From: Clostridium_AD frigoriphilum
GTDB taxonomy: Bacteria > Bacillota > Clostridia > Clostridiales > Clostridiaceae
DNA: 64,000 nt
Reading direction: 5' to 3'
Assembly (NCBI RefSeq): GCF_036541405.1
Contig: NZ_JAZHFS010000008.1
Coordinates: 132,675 to 196,674 of the forward strand
This document shows positions 17,872 through 26,449 of this stretch, one piece after another (position 1 is the stretch's first letter; every line of letters begins with the position of its first letter). The translations under genes were made by a program, and so were the position numbers. Below the pieces are notes generated by a model. It was given only the letters and a program-made list of their open reading frames with translations. It did not search any database and was not told the origin of the DNA.

Positions 17872-18624
17872 TTAGAACCATTTACCTACATCATTTAATA
17901 TTTCAAAATTAGTTAGATCATAATGAAGTGGAGTTACAGTAACGTACCCATCTTTAAAATATATTGTATCGGAATCTTCCTCATGAATATCTTTTGCCGT
18001 GCCCTTAATCTGATACTGAGTTTCATTATTTTCTCCAATAGATTCTACATATTTATTATTATACAATCTGCTTCCAATTTTACACACTTTAATTCCTTTT
18101 ATTTTATTCTCTGCAAGCATTGGAACATTTACATTTAATACAATGTCATTATTAATTTTATTTTGGATAGCCTTAAGAAGTATCACCCCAGCATATTTAG
18201 CCGCTATGTCATAATTTTCAGTATTGTCATCAAACTCTACTGAAACCGCCATTGCTGGTATTTTATATATAGTAGCTTCTATTGCTGCAGAAACAGTTCC
18301 GGAATATAAAACATCTGTACCTAAGTTAAAACCTCTATTAATTCCTGATACTACCATATCTATTTTAGCATCAGTAAGTTTATTTATTGCAATTTTTACA
18401 CAATCCGCTGGCGTTCCATCTACACTATAAGCTTTTGCTTTTAATCCTTTGAGCTTAGTTTCTTTAACAATAAGTGGTCTTGTAAGAGTTATTGAATGCC
18501 CACATGCACTACGCTCTTTATCTGGTGCTACGATAATTACTTCATGATTTTTTTCAAGTTCTTTAGCTAAGGCATATATTCCTTTTGCGTTTATACCATC
18601 GTCGTTTGTCAGTAACAATCTCAT
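17872..18624 (-). CDS. surE: 5'/3'-nucleotidase SurE
   Basis: A 250-residue phosphatase that removes phosphate from nucleoside 5'- and 3'-monophosphates, often linked to stationary-phase survival. Metal-binding residues appear in LLTNDDG at the N-terminus and in SGINRGFNLGTD near residue 92, followed by YSGTVSAA. The second ATG (18624) is chosen because GGAGG lies seven bases upstream, whereas the first ATG (18630) abuts the ribosome site. It stands alone between the reductase and the permease. Confidence 0.95.
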   Translation of the reverse strand: MRLLLTNDDGINAKGIYALAKELEKNHEVIIVAPDKERSACGHSITLTRPLIVKETKLKGLKAKAYSVDGTPADCVKIAINKLTDAKIDMVVSGINRGFNLGTDVLYSGTVSAAIEATIYKIPAMAVSVEFDDNTENYDIAAKYAGVILLKAIQNKINNDIVLNVNVPMLAENKIKGIKVCKIGSRLYNNKYVESIGENNETQYQIKGTAKDIHEEDSDTIYFKDGYVTVTPLHYDLTNFEILNDVGKWF

Positions 18625-18798
18625 TTTCATTCCTCCAATTATTTACTACAATACATATAATTTTATAACATATATATTTATATATTATAACAATAGATAC
18701 ATATGGGCAAATATAAATTTATATTCTAATATCCTTCAACTCATTAAATCATCTCTTAGGCCTCTGAAGTCTTAAAAGTAATCTCTTTCAAACTTTTG

Positions 18799-18827
18799 TT
18801 GACTATACCTAAGTTTGATATTAAAAT
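18799..18827 (+). promoter_or_regulatory. Probable promoter of the amino-acid permease
   Basis: TTGACT (18799-18804) and TAAAAT (18822-18827) are spaced by 17 bases. An AT-rich hairpin (18822-18832 with 18840-18850) overlaps the start region. No T-box or other riboswitch signature is seen in this 290-base gap. Confidence 0.5.
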
Positions 18828-18913
18828 TATATAGAAATAATATAATTTTAATTTTAGGATGTAATTATTCGCTAACTGTATACAAAATACTAAAGAAGAA
18901 AGGATGATTTATT

Positions 18914-20221
18914 TTGAAGGCATCAAATAATTTAAAAAGGGAAATCGGCTCGCTAGAAGCCATTACCATAGTTATAGGCATGGTTATAGGTTCAGGTATT
19001 TTCTTTAAACCTTCAATCGTATTTAAAAATGCGGGTTCTCCACTTATAGGGATACTTGCTTGGGTAGCAGGAGGTATTATAACTATAGCGTCGGGCCTTA
19101 CTATCGCTGAAATAGCAGCTGCTATTCCAAAAACCGGAGGTATCTTTATATATCTTAAAGAACTTTACGGAGAGAAATGGGCATTCTTATTTGGTTGGGT
19201 GCAAACAGTTATTTACGTACCTGGCTCCATCGCAGCCCTCGCAATAGTTTTATCAACTCAAGCCACTAATTTTGTACCTATGAATGGCCTTCAGCAAAAA
19301 CTATTTGCAATACTAATGCTTCTAATTATTACTACTGCAAATGTATTATCAACTAAACTTGCGAGCAAAATTCAGTTCATCGCAACTATTGCAAAACTTA
19401 TTCCACTCATTATTATCATTGCTTTAGGAATTATAAAAGGAACAGCTCATAGTTTTTCCATGCCAGTAGGGACAACAGCCGCCGGTGCTGGATTTGGAGC
19501 TGCTGTGCTTGGAACACTTTGGGCATATGATGGATGGGTAAGTGTAAGTAATATGGCAGGGGAACTTAAAAACCCTAAAAAAGATATACCAAAATCCATA
19601 ATTATAGGATTAAGCATTACTCTAATAGTCTATGTTTTATTTAATTTAGCAATTATAAATGTAATTCCTATAACCACTGTTATAAGTTCTAAGACAGTAG
19701 CATCAGATGTTGCATCCGTTTTACTTGGAAAATCTGGCTCATTATTTATTTCTGCCGGTATATTAATATCAATCTTCGGAGCATTAAACGGTTATCTAAT
19801 GACCGGCGTTAGAATCCCTTTTGCTATGGCAGAGAGTAAACTTTTACCTTGTAGTAACTTTTTAGGAAAGGTTAACAAAAAATATCAAACTCCATTAAAT
19901 TCTTATATTTTTGTGGCTGCACTTGCTTGTCTTTATATATTTAGTGGTTCTTTTAATGCCTTAACTGATCTTGTTGTTTTTGTTTTATGGATTTTCTTCA
20001 CAATGGCAGTAGCAGGTATCTTCATATTAAGAACAAAACATAAAGATTTAGTGAGACCTTATAAAGTACCATTTTACCCAATAGTTCCATTAATCGGAAT
20101 TATTGGAGGCCTATATATACTTATAAGTACTCTTTTAACCGATACTAGAAAAGCACTTATAGGAATTATTATCACTTTAATTGGATTGCCTGTATATTGG
20201 TATATTAAGAAACAAAAATAA
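18914..20221 (+). CDS. APC-family amino-acid permease
   Basis: A 435-residue protein with about twelve hydrophobic helices. The first helix carries GMVIGSGIFFKP, the substrate-contacting signature of the APC/LAT group, and the total length and the GTLWAYDGWVSV segment near residue 205 fit SteT-like exchangers. It likely moves a neutral amino acid across the inner membrane by exchange or proton symport; the substrate is not predictable. The start is TTG at 18914 behind AAAGGATGAT. A terminator follows within 75 bases, so it is monocistronic. Confidence 0.9.
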   Translation: MKASNNLKREIGSLEAITIVIGMVIGSGIFFKPSIVFKNAGSPLIGILAWVAGGIITIASGLTIAEIAAAIPKTGGIFIYLKELYGEKWAFLFGWVQTVIYVPGSIAALAIVLSTQATNFVPMNGLQQKLFAILMLLIITTANVLSTKLASKIQFIATIAKLIPLIIIIALGIIKGTAHSFSMPVGTTAAGAGFGAAVLGTLWAYDGWVSVSNMAGELKNPKKDIPKSIIIGLSITLIVYVLFNLAIINVIPITTVISSKTVASDVASVLLGKSGSLFISAGILISIFGALNGYLMTGVRIPFAMAESKLLPCSNFLGKVNKKYQTPLNSYIFVAALACLYIFSGSFNALTDLVVFVLWIFFTMAVAGIFILRTKHKDLVRPYKVPFYPIVPLIGIIGGLYILISTLLTDTRKALIGIIITLIGLPVYWYIKKQK

Positions 20222-20229
20222 AGTAAACG

Positions 20230-20294
20230 AGCATATGTTACTACAAATTCATCTCACTTGTTCAAATGTATTTTACGTAATATATGCTTTTTTT
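20230..20294 (+). terminator. Terminator of the permease gene
   Basis: AGCATATGTTAC (20230-20241) pairs with 20277-20288 across a long loop and is followed by a run of seven T residues. It abuts the truncated 3' end of the xylosidase relic on the other strand. Confidence 0.65.
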
Positions 20295-20296
20295 CC

Positions 20297-20611
20297 TTAT
20301 TTTGTAGGCTCAAAAGTAATTACTGTCTCTGCACTAAAATTAATATCACTCTGACGTATTGCAATGATATGTTGATCAAAAGTACTCTGAGGTGATTCAG
20401 CACCAGCTATACGTATTATGGATTTATCTGGAATTATATTAAGCCAGCTACTGTTTGGAAATATTCTCAGGGTACTCCATTCACTATTTAAATCTTTTTT
20501 GTCAAAATCATCAAAGAATTTATTATCCTTTATTTTAATAACTCCCTTTACTTTTAATATACAAGGATCTGGATTAAATCCCTCAAGAATTGGATTATGA
20601 ATAGATTTCAT
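20297..20611 (-). pseudogene. Relic of a GH43 beta-xylosidase, catalytic domain deleted
   Basis: The reading frame starts at ATG 20611 with NPILEGFNPDPCILKV, the conserved first strand of GH43 beta-xylosidases containing the catalytic-base Asp. It then jumps directly to DNKFFDDFDKKDLNSEW, which normally begins the C-terminal beta-sandwich several hundred residues later. The sandwich stops after about 60 residues at FEPTK. The catalytic Glu and most of the five-bladed propeller are therefore missing in frame, and the 3' end is also lost. The ORF is still open and has a start with AGGGAC upstream, so a short inactive protein could be made. Confidence 0.8.
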
Positions 20612-20795
20612 AACTATTAGTCCCTTTATTAAATATTTTTTTCTTTCAAATTCTAAATTATTTATAAGTATTATACCATTAGATACCATTTATTCCATCC
20701 TATAATTCGAATATAGTTTTAAATAGTTACTAAATAAATAACTCATTGTTTAAACGGTTCCTTTATTTTAAAAAAACCTAAAATAGTTATATAAT

Positions 20796-20831
20796 ATTCA
20801 ATACATATATTATATAATATATGTATTGAAT
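20796..20831. promoter_or_regulatory. 36-bp perfect palindrome upstream of the ArsR-like pair
   Basis: Every base of 20796-20813 pairs with 20814-20831 (outer half ATTCAATACATATATTAT). It ends 24 bases before the ATG of the first ArsR-like gene and precedes the AAGGAG ribosome site. Its size and symmetry fit an operator for a dimeric winged-helix regulator, most simply the product of the adjacent gene; this is inference. Confidence 0.7.
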
Positions 20832-20855
20832 GAATTTATAAAGGAGACCTAAATA

Positions 20856-21791
20856 ATGATACATATTAAAAACCTTGAAGATAGTTTGCCAATATTTAAA
20901 GCACTTAGTTCAGATGTAAGAATTCAGATTCTTAATCTTTTATCAGAATATAAGCAACTTAACATGAATGATATCGCAAAAAAATTAAAGCTTTCTAATG
21001 GAGCAATCACTATGCATATTAGAAAATTAGAAGAATGTGGAATCATTAAAATTAATATTTTAACCGCTAAACATGGGATTCAAAAAATATGTTATTTACA
21101 TGAAGATAAATTTATTATAGATATTGGTAAACAAGATATGGATAACTCATATGAATTAGAAATTGGAATTGGACAATATTCTTTTTACGAAATACAACCA
21201 ACTTGTGGAATAGCTACAAAAGATAAGTTGATTGGAGAAGTGGATAATCCAAGTTATTTTGCTGACCCTGATAGAATCAATGCTGATATTTTATGGTTTT
21301 CAAAAGGTGCAATAGAATATAGAATACCTAATTATCTAAAACCTTCACAAGTATTTTCGGAAATTCAAATCTCTATGGAAATAAGTTCCGAAGCACCGGG
21401 CAATTGTAGTTTATGGCCTTCTGATATTTACTTTAGCCTAAATGATATTTACCTCGGCAGTTGGACAAGTCCTGGCGACTATGCTGATACAAAAGGAATT
21501 TTAACACCTAACTGGTGGTTCTCAAATTGGAATCAATATGGTTTATTAAAGTTATTGTCCATTAATAAATTTGGAACTTTTATTGATGGGCTTAAAATCT
21601 CAGATACCGATTTAAATGATATTAATTTAAATTACAAAAGCGATTTATCATTTAAATTATCTATTCCAGAAGATGCTAAGCACAAGGGTGGTTTAACTTT
21701 ATTTGGTAAGAACTTTGGCAATTATAATCAAGGAATAAATATAAGAGTCTTGTATGAACAAAACCTAATAGATGAAACCCTAACAAAATAA
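20856..21791 (+). CDS. Two-domain ArsR-like transcriptional regulator (copy 1)
   Basis: 311 residues. Residues 1-85 form an ArsR-type winged helix (FKALSSDVRIQILNLL, then a recognition helix with SNGAITMHIRKLEE). Residues about 100-305 are a beta-rich domain without a metal site, containing QPTCGIATKDKLIG, ISMEISSEAPG, WPSDIYF, SWTSPGDYAD and LTPNWWFSNWNQYG. The aromatic-rich, Gly/Asp-rich character suggests ligand (possibly sugar) binding, but the fold is not one I can name. It sits beside arabinoside-degrading genes and a nearly parallel paralog. The palindrome at 20796 is its likely operator. Confidence 0.75.
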   Translation: MIHIKNLEDSLPIFKALSSDVRIQILNLLSEYKQLNMNDIAKKLKLSNGAITMHIRKLEECGIIKINILTAKHGIQKICYLHEDKFIIDIGKQDMDNSYELEIGIGQYSFYEIQPTCGIATKDKLIGEVDNPSYFADPDRINADILWFSKGAIEYRIPNYLKPSQVFSEIQISMEISSEAPGNCSLWPSDIYFSLNDIYLGSWTSPGDYADTKGILTPNWWFSNWNQYGLLKLLSINKFGTFIDGLKISDTDLNDINLNYKSDLSFKLSIPEDAKHKGGLTLFGKNFGNYNQGINIRVLYEQNLIDETLTK

Positions 21792-21884
21792 TCATAAAAT
21801 GAATGTTTAAATATTTAATTACTTTACAATTCTAATTAACAAGTTCATAATTATGTTAATCATTAAATAGTGAAAGGAATAATT

Positions 21885-22787
21885 ATGAAAATAGATATAA
21901 ACGAAAAATGGCTTCCTGTCTACGAAGCATTAGATAGTTCTGTACGAATTAAGATTATTAATCTTCTTTCCGAACTACCCTTAAATATAAAAGAAATTGC
22001 TAGTAAACTAGAACTTAGTAGTGCAATTATTACTATGCACATTAATAAATTAGAAAAAGCTGGAATCGTTAAAGGTGAACGTACCAAAAGTAAGGGTGGC
22101 GTCCAGAAAATATGCTCTTTAATTTTAGATGGTATAATAATAGATTTTCCGAGGAAAACCCAGGAACGAATAAACCATCATGAATATATCGTTCCGGTAG
22201 GTCAATATACTGATTTTGAGATCACACCAACATGTGGTCTTGCAACTACTGAAAAAATTATAGGTTATTTTGATGATACAAGATCTTTTTTAGATTCACA
22301 AAGAGTAGCTGCAAAGATTTTATGGTTTACTCAGGGTTTTGTTGAATATAAATTGCCTAATTATCTCTTAACAACGCAAAATCCTAGTGAACTTGAAATA
22401 TCTATGGAAATTGGCTCAGAAGCACCCGGTGCAAACAAAAATTGGCCATCTGATATCTCTTTTATAATGAACGGAATTAAAATTGGAGAGTGGACTAGTC
22501 CTGGCGACTTCGCTGATGTAAAAGGAAAATATACTCCAAACTGGTGGATCAGTGATATAAATCAATACGGGATGCTAAAAATCATTAAAATAAATGAAAA
22601 AGGTTCTTTTATTGATGGAGAAAAAATTTCAGATGTTAAATTATCTGATATAAATATTAGGAGCAAACAATGGAAATTAAGATTAGAAGTGGCAGCAGAT
22701 GCTAAGCATATAGGCGGTCTAACGGTTTTTGGAAGTGGTTTTGGAAACTACGATCAAGATTTAATCTTTAGACTATATTATACATAA
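21885..22787 (+). CDS. Two-domain ArsR-like transcriptional regulator (copy 2)
   Basis: About 300 residues, a tandem paralog of the preceding gene with the same order: winged helix (EALDSSVRIKIINLLSELP) then the beta-rich domain (TPTCGLATTEKIIG, EISMEIGSEAPG, WTSPGDFAD, YTPNWWISDINQYG). Conservation is highest in the C-terminal motifs, which suggests a retained ligand site. ATG 21885 with AAAGG six bases upstream is preferred over GTG 21870. The 93-base gap to copy 1 has no terminator, so the two are probably cotranscribed. Their targets are likely the adjacent GH51 and ABC importer genes. Confidence 0.75.
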   Translation: MKIDINEKWLPVYEALDSSVRIKIINLLSELPLNIKEIASKLELSSAIITMHINKLEKAGIVKGERTKSKGGVQKICSLILDGIIIDFPRKTQERINHHEYIVPVGQYTDFEITPTCGLATTEKIIGYFDDTRSFLDSQRVAAKILWFTQGFVEYKLPNYLLTTQNPSELEISMEIGSEAPGANKNWPSDISFIMNGIKIGEWTSPGDFADVKGKYTPNWWISDINQYGMLKIIKINEKGSFIDGEKISDVKLSDINIRSKQWKLRLEVAADAKHIGGLTVFGSGFGNYDQDLIFRLYYT

Positions 22788-22788
22788 T

Positions 22789-22823
22789 AAAATGGGAATG
22801 AAGTGAAACTTCATTCCCATTTT
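22789..22823. terminator. Terminator of the regulator pair
   Basis: Perfect 16-base arms (22789-22804 and 22808-22823) around a 3-base loop, followed by T-rich sequence. It overlaps the last codons of the convergent Cys-rich gene. Confidence 0.9.
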
Positions 22824-23068
22824 GATTTTTGAGGATAAGGGCAACTAGATTCCATTAATTTCGCCTTTATTTGTACAATACAACCACACTGCAAGCAGGT
22901 TGTACCATATTCTAGATAATTGCAATTAAAGCAAATATGCAAACGTTTTTTATAAGTTTCCTGATCAATAAGCTTAAATTGATTGCCACTTACAATTATA
23001 TTTAACATATCATCAATATCATTTTCAGAAACCATCACACTCGCAGAGCAAGCCTTACATTTTATCAT
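22811..23068 (-). CDS. Small cysteine-rich protein (DUF6171-like)
   Basis: 85 residues with nine cysteines arranged as an N-terminal CKAC pair, a central CFNC, then CLQCGC and a final CPYP. These look like zinc-ribbon knuckles and resemble the small clostridial family I recall as DUF6171; function unknown. It starts four bases after the arabinofuranosidase stop, with the stop region supplying a weak ribosome site, so translation is probably coupled. Its 3' end lies inside a terminator hairpin. Confidence 0.7.
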   Translation of the reverse strand: MIKCKACSASVMVSENDIDDMLNIIVSGNQFKLIDQETYKKRLHICFNCNYLEYGTTCLQCGCIVQIKAKLMESSCPYPQKSKWE

Positions 23069-23072
23069 CTTA

Positions 23073-24563
23073 TTACTCTACATTAAGTACAATAACTGAC
23101 ATTTTAGGCATAACTATTGAAAGTTTATTATTTTGAATTGTAACCGCTTTAAATTCTTTTGGAACAACTTTATTTGGATCTGTAAAACTGTTGTATGCAT
23201 TCATTTCATCAGATGCAAGTATGGTTCCCGATACTTTTGAGTAGACGGATCCTCTTAATTCACTAGTCACTTCAATTTCATCATTAGGGCTTAAATTGCA
23301 TAAAGATATATGAGTGATTCCCTTGTCGTCAATTGAAGCTGACACATTTAGCTCAGGCAAAGATTTATTCCCATTAACATAATCTTCGCATTCAAATGAT
23401 GTAGACAAAAGCTCAGCATCTTGATGTACCTTGTACATTTTAAATATATGGTATGTTGGTGTTAATACTATTTTATCTCCCTGCGTTAATATCATAGCTT
23501 GTAGAACATTTACCATTTGAGCAATATTTGCCATCTGCACTCTATCGCAATGGTTATTAAATATATTAAGACCAACCCCTGCAACTAGTGCATCTCTTAA
23601 GGTGTTTTGTTGATAAAGGAAGCCAGGATTTGTACCAGGTTCAACATTAAACCAAGTTCCCCATTCATCGACTATTAATCCTACACGCTTGTCTGGATCG
23701 TATTTATCCATAATAGTACTGTGTTTAATTATAAGTTCTTCCATATATAATATTTTTTCCATAGTTTTAAACCATAATGTCTCATCAAATACCGTTGCGA
23801 AACCTTTATCATCGAAACCAAAAGGCATTGTATAATAATGGAGACTTAATCCATCCATAAGACTAGAAGATTCTCTCATCAATACCTCTGTCCAATTATA
23901 ATCACTAGCATTGGGACCCCCAGCTATTTTAAAAAGCTTATTTCCCTGATAATTTCTTGCGTAGGTGGAATATCTTCTGTATAGATCTGAATAATGTTCT
24001 GGTCTCATATTTCCACCGCAGCCCCAATTTTCATTACCAACACCGAAGTATTTTAGTTTCCAAGGTTTTTCGTGTCCATTAGCCGCTCTAAGTTCTGCCA
24101 TTGGTGACACACCATCAAATGTCATATATTCCACCCATTCACTCATTTCTTGAACAGTGCCACTTCCAACATTTCCACAAACATAAGGCTCTGTTTCAAG
24201 TTGCTCACATAGCTCAAAAAATTCATGTGTTCCAAAATTGTTATTCTCAACTAGACCTCCCCAATGAGTATTAATCATTTTAGGACGACTCTCAGGATTA
24301 CCTATGCCATTCTTCCAGTGATACTCATCAGCAAAACATCCACCTGGCCATCTTAATACTGGAATTTTAAGTTCTTTTAAAGCCTGGACTACATCATTAC
24401 GAATCCCATTTGTATTTTGAATAGGCGAGTCTTTTCCAACCCAAAGGCCCTCATATATGCATCTGCCTAAGTGCTCGGAAAACTGACCATAAATGTTCTT
24501 GTTAATTTTACCCTTCTTAACATCAGCATTAATAATGATTTTAGCCTTTTTTAAATTAGCCAT
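23073..24563 (-). CDS. abfA: GH51 alpha-L-arabinofuranosidase
   Basis: A 496-residue intracellular enzyme that releases terminal arabinofuranose from arabinan and arabinoxylan oligosaccharides. GH51 markers are IYGQFSEHLGRCIYEG at the N-terminus, RWPGGCFADEYHW, the acid/base Glu in GVGNENWGCGG near residue 175 and the nucleophile Glu in LIVDEWGTWF near residue 295. A C-terminal beta-sandwich follows. No signal peptide is present, consistent with cleavage of imported oligosaccharides. ATG follows AAGGAGGGTG. The gene diverges from the CUT1 importer and has its own promoter with a dyad. Confidence 0.95.
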   Translation of the reverse strand: MANLKKAKIIINADVKKGKINKNIYGQFSEHLGRCIYEGLWVGKDSPIQNTNGIRNDVVQALKELKIPVLRWPGGCFADEYHWKNGIGNPESRPKMINTHWGGLVENNNFGTHEFFELCEQLETEPYVCGNVGSGTVQEMSEWVEYMTFDGVSPMAELRAANGHEKPWKLKYFGVGNENWGCGGNMRPEHYSDLYRRYSTYARNYQGNKLFKIAGGPNASDYNWTEVLMRESSSLMDGLSLHYYTMPFGFDDKGFATVFDETLWFKTMEKILYMEELIIKHSTIMDKYDPDKRVGLIVDEWGTWFNVEPGTNPGFLYQQNTLRDALVAGVGLNIFNNHCDRVQMANIAQMVNVLQAMILTQGDKIVLTPTYHIFKMYKVHQDAELLSTSFECEDYVNGNKSLPELNVSASIDDKGITHISLCNLSPNDEIEVTSELRGSVYSKVSGTILASDEMNAYNSFTDPNKVVPKEFKAVTIQNNKLSIVMPKMSVIVLNVE

Positions 24564-24584
24564 TATTACACCCTCCTTCAGTAA

Positions 24585-24653
24585 TTAATAATATGATTAA
24601 TATATTAACATTAGTATTAATTGTATTATAAGTTTTTTTCTATAGAAGGTCAA
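24585..24653 (-). promoter_or_regulatory. Promoter and operator-like dyad of the GH51 gene
   Basis: On the minus strand, TTGACC (24648-24653) and TATAAT (24625-24630) are 17 bases apart. Between the promoter and the ATG lies a 36-base imperfect dyad (arms 24585-24601 and 24604-24620, 13 of 17 positions paired). Its length equals that of the palindrome before the ArsR-like pair, although the base sequence differs. Confidence 0.7.
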
Positions 24654-24750
24654 TAATAAAATACATATAAGTAAAATTATATTTCTATGTACAAGTAATG
24701 AGGATTGGTTTATAGAAACATGAAACAATTAACTAAAGTTAAAAAAATTA

Positions 24751-24857
24751 TTGACTTTTAAAGTAAATAATACCATACTGTAGTTATAAACCAATTAACA
24801 CAAACATAAAACTATTAATATATAATATTCTTGATTTTAAAATGTATTAATAGTTTT
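24751..24857 (+). promoter_or_regulatory. Possible promoter and leader hairpin of the CUT1 importer
   Basis: TTGACT (24751-24756) with CATACT at 17 bases is a possible promoter. Downstream, AAAACTATTAATA (24808-24820) pairs perfectly with 24845-24857 across a 24-base spacer. The rest of this 456-base divergent gap holds a degenerate catabolite site (24868-24881, three mismatches) and two purine-rich ribosome-site-like stretches. Confidence 0.4.
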
Positions 24858-25019
24858 ACTCGCTTCGTGATAACGTTTCCTAATTACTTTTAATGAAATT
24901 GAAATGTTATGAAAATTTCTATTTCCATTACATTGCAATACAAAATTATTCTTTATTAAAGGAGGAAATAGAAGGATCAATTTAAATGCTCTATTTAATA
25001 CATTTAGGAGGGGGATTTT

Positions 25020-26348
25020 ATGAAAAAAAGAATTAGTCTTATGCTTATTTCACTGATGACAGCTACAATGGTTTTAGGTGGTTGTGGTAGTAACTCTTCA
25101 ACTGGTACAAATGGTCAAAGTACTAAATCCGGAAAAGTAACAAAATTAAATTTATGGACATTTATTGGGTTACATTCTAATTTATACAATGATGCTGCTA
25201 AGAATTGGAATAAAGCCCATCCAGATCAACCTATTGAGTTAAAAGTAACTACTTACCCTTATACCGATATGCATAACAAATTATTGGTCGCAGTTAAAAC
25301 AGGAGTTGGAGCTCCAGATATTGCTGATATTGAGGTTGGTCAGTTTCCAAATTTTACAAAAGGAACCCCACAATTAGCAGATTTGAGTGATATTGTAGCC
25401 CCTGAGAAGGCTAATTTTATACAATCACGTTTAGATTTATATAGCAAGGACGGAAAAGTGTACGGTTTACCTACACATGTAGGAACTACTGTTGCTTTCT
25501 ACAATAAGGAGCTTTTTAAAAAAGCAGGTGTTGATTATACAAAAATCAAAACCTGGGATGACTATATAGCCGCTGGTAAAATTGTAAAAACAAAAACAGG
25601 AAAATATATGGGATATCTTTCTCAGACTGCAAATTGGGAATTTAGCTTAATGGTAGGACAACAAGGTTCAGATATCTTTGATAAAACCGGGAATGTGACT
25701 TTAGATAATCCGGTAGCAGTAAAGTCACTACAACTACTTCATGATATGGTATTTACAGATAAAATTGCTGCGATATCTCCTGGTGGACAACCTGATACAG
25801 AAGAAGGTTATGGAGCTTTTAACAAAGGTGGCGCTGCTTCAGTTATAATGCCATTCTGGTATACAAGTAGATTACTTGCTAATATGCCTGATTTAAAAGG
25901 CAAAATAGCAATACAAGCACCCCCAGTATTTGCGACCGGAAATAAAAACCTATCTGTTGGATTAGGTGGAACAGGAACAGCAGTACCAATTCAAGGTAAA
26001 AATGTTGAACTTGCAAAGAAGTTTTTGTTCTTTGCAAAAGGAACTGAAAAAGCTAGTGAGAACATTTGGAATCTAGAAGGTTTTGACCCACCTAGATGGG
26101 ATTCATGGAAGAAAATAAGTGCAAATATTGGTGACACCAAGTTTACACAGTATTTCTCAAATGGTAAAGATGCCTTTAATGTTCTTATACCATTAAAAGA
26201 TTCAATAGCTACTCCAGTAAGTATTGAAAAAAGCCCCAATGCTGGAACCCTATTAGATACTCAAGTTTTATTTAAAGTATTAAAAGAAAATTCAGCTACG
26301 CCTCAGGCCGCTTTAAAAGCAGCAGCAGATGAGCTACGTAAAAAATAA
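25020..26348 (+). CDS. Extracellular sugar-binding lipoprotein (CUT1 ABC importer)
   Basis: 442 residues with a lipoprotein signal peptide (MKKRISLMLIS, lipobox VLGGC, Cys at about residue 22). The mature part matches the MalE-like (SBP_bac_1) family, with KLNLWTFIG at its start and a long two-lobed fold. It captures an oligosaccharide outside the membrane and hands it to the two permeases that follow. Neighbouring GH51, GH43 and GH127 enzymes suggest arabino-oligosaccharides; that is inference. ATG follows a strong GGAGGGGG site. A stem-loop separates it from the permease genes. Confidence 0.93.
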   Translation: MKKRISLMLISLMTATMVLGGCGSNSSTGTNGQSTKSGKVTKLNLWTFIGLHSNLYNDAAKNWNKAHPDQPIELKVTTYPYTDMHNKLLVAVKTGVGAPDIADIEVGQFPNFTKGTPQLADLSDIVAPEKANFIQSRLDLYSKDGKVYGLPTHVGTTVAFYNKELFKKAGVDYTKIKTWDDYIAAGKIVKTKTGKYMGYLSQTANWEFSLMVGQQGSDIFDKTGNVTLDNPVAVKSLQLLHDMVFTDKIAAISPGGQPDTEEGYGAFNKGGAASVIMPFWYTSRLLANMPDLKGKIAIQAPPVFATGNKNLSVGLGGTGTAVPIQGKNVELAKKFLFFAKGTEKASENIWNLEGFDPPRWDSWKKISANIGDTKFTQYFSNGKDAFNVLIPLKDSIATPVSIEKSPNAGTLLDTQVLFKVLKENSATPQAALKAAADELRKK

Positions 26349-26387
26349 AAAAACAGCAGGCAAATAAAATTAGTCACCTATAAATTA

Positions 26388-26425
26388 TTAGGGATGCAAT
26401 TATTTATGTGATTTGCATCTCCTAA
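26388..26425 (+). other. Intercistronic stem-loop after the binding-protein gene
   Basis: TTAGGGATGCAA (26388-26399) pairs with 26413-26425 with one bulged base. There is no T run, so it is more likely an mRNA-stabilising or partial-attenuation hairpin that keeps binding-protein levels above permease levels. Confidence 0.6.
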
Positions 26426-26449
26426 TATTTAAATTGGAGGGGAATCTTC

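Noticed and set aside
18631..18913. T-box or other riboswitch before the amino-acid permease
   Set aside because: No T-box sequence (TGGNACCGCG type) or specifier stem is visible; only a short AT-rich hairpin was found.
24868..24881. TGATAACGTTTCCT as a CcpA site before the CUT1 importer
   Set aside because: Three positions differ from the consensus, so it is mentioned only as degenerate.
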